Origin: JBHHXR01 sp046757205
GTDB lineage: Bacteria > Pseudomonadota > Alphaproteobacteria > Rhodobacterales > Rhodobacteraceae
Length of the DNA: 15,438 nucleotides
Assembly (NCBI GenBank): GCA_046757205.1
Contig: JBHHXR010000061.1
Coordinates: 1-15,438 of the forward strand
Direction: 5' to 3'
Shown here: one piece after another, positions 15,086 through 15,438 of the stretch
Layout: each line of letters begins with the position of its first letter
Numbering within the stretch: the first letter of the stretch is position 1
Notes under the pieces: generated by a model
The model's input: the letters and a program-made list of their open reading frames with translations, nothing else
What the model was told of the DNA's origin: nothing
Databases searched by the model: none
Made by a program: the position numbers and the translations under genes

Positions 15086-15438
15086 ATGGCAAAACTGAGT
15101 GGCGCGGCGCTGAAACAGGAATCCGATGCCCTGAAAGAGGTGATCGGCAGGGCGCGCAAGAAACCCTACAATTTCGCCATGCTCATCGGCAAGGACGGCA
15201 TCGTGCTGGAAACCGATCTGCGCAAGGCCCCGGAGGTTCTGCGCCGGATCGCCAAATCGAACGGCGGCGGCGTCAAGGGCGCCACCGGGGTTATGAACGT
15301 CTCCGGCAAGGTGGTCGAGCTCGACTGCGACGACGACAACGTGCCGGCGGCCCTGCCCAAGATGGCCAAGAGGCATTTCGCCCAGCGCGGGCTCGCCTAC
15401 AAGATTCTGGTGAACTTGCCGGGCGGCGAAACGCTTGA
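15086..15438 (+). CDS. Small unknown protein, cut by the right window edge
   Basis: The frame from ATG 15086 stays open to the last base, giving at least 117 residues; the gene ends outside the window. GAGG at 15074-15077 lies 8 nt before the ATG and supports this start. The product is small, basic at the N-terminus (MAKLSGAALKQESDALKEV) and has no membrane segment or signal peptide. It alternates helix-like and strand-like stretches (YNFAMLIGKDGIVLETDL, GATGVMNVSGKVVELDC), suggesting a compact alpha/beta cytoplasmic fold. I do not recognise the family. It is divergent from the ccr-like gene, which need not mean a shared role. Confidence 0.75.
   Translation, partial: MAKLSGAALKQESDALKEVIGRARKKPYNFAMLIGKDGIVLETDLRKAPEVLRRIAKSNGGGVKGATGVMNVSGKVVELDCDDDNVPAALPKMAKRHFAQRGLAYKILVNLPGGETL

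Noticed and set aside
14020..15438. Plus-strand open frame of 472 codons running through ccr to the right edge
   Set aside because: Antisense to ccr for most of its length, then out of frame with the small gene that has its own ribosome binding site.

Overview
The window is GC-rich, densely coded chromosomal DNA from an alphaproteobacterium, most likely of the Rhodospirillales type. The evidence is the very strong G/C third-position bias, a single-chain 1139-residue indolepyruvate ferredoxin oxidoreductase, a crotonyl-CoA carboxylase/reductase-type enzyme, a LysR regulator of the LsrB/VtlR type, a short-form PurL, and the DUF1326/DUF2182 pair. I see no tRNA, rRNA, CRISPR array, insertion sequence, integrase or phage gene, so this is mostly an ordinary chromosomal region with some unusual regulatory DNA.

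Layout. Positions 1-2449 hold a minus-strand cluster: a CcdA-like thiol-redox membrane transporter, then a membrane protein with an alpha/beta-hydrolase GHSSG motif, then a cytochrome P450 that runs off the left edge. The last two genes overlap by 4 bases (ATGA). A TusA-like sulfur-carrier gene is divergent from ccdA and converges on the indolepyruvate oxidoreductase gene (2799-6218, minus), with 7 bp between the stop codons. That oxidoreductase has a near-consensus promoter whose 17-bp spacer is itself a palindrome, and it is divergent from the LysR gene (6404-7315).

The interval 7316-7822 carries no protein gene. It holds a complete small-RNA transcription unit: promoter, two hairpins (one with a CU-rich loop) and a textbook terminator, about 7422-7504. 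After it comes a second promoter with a dyad at the predicted start site and a roughly 140-nt leader containing another hairpin, leading to the DUF1326-DUF2182 operon (7823-9308). That operon is followed by a C-tract array (potential G-quadruplex on the minus strand), purL (9493-11661), and a formylglycine-type sulfatase/phosphonate monoester hydrolase-like gene that appears to use a CTG start (11785-13461). Next is a convergent crotonyl-CoA carboxylase/reductase-like gene (13558-14814, minus), and finally a divergent small unknown gene cut by the right edge.

How the parts may work together. The LysR protein looks like VtlR/LsrB, and VtlR is known to control AbcR-type sRNAs in Rhizobiales. 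An sRNA gene directly downstream, with paired upstream repeats, suggests a self-contained regulator/sRNA module. Indolepyruvate oxidoreductase (aromatic amino acid catabolism to acyl-CoA) and the Ccr-like enzyme (ethylmalonyl-CoA pathway) point to heterotrophic growth through CoA thioesters. CcdA and TusA are both thiol/sulfur proteins, but a joint function is only suggested by position. The DUF1326/DUF2182 pair, rich in Cys, His and Met, is the best candidate here for an undescribed, probably metal-linked, protein system.
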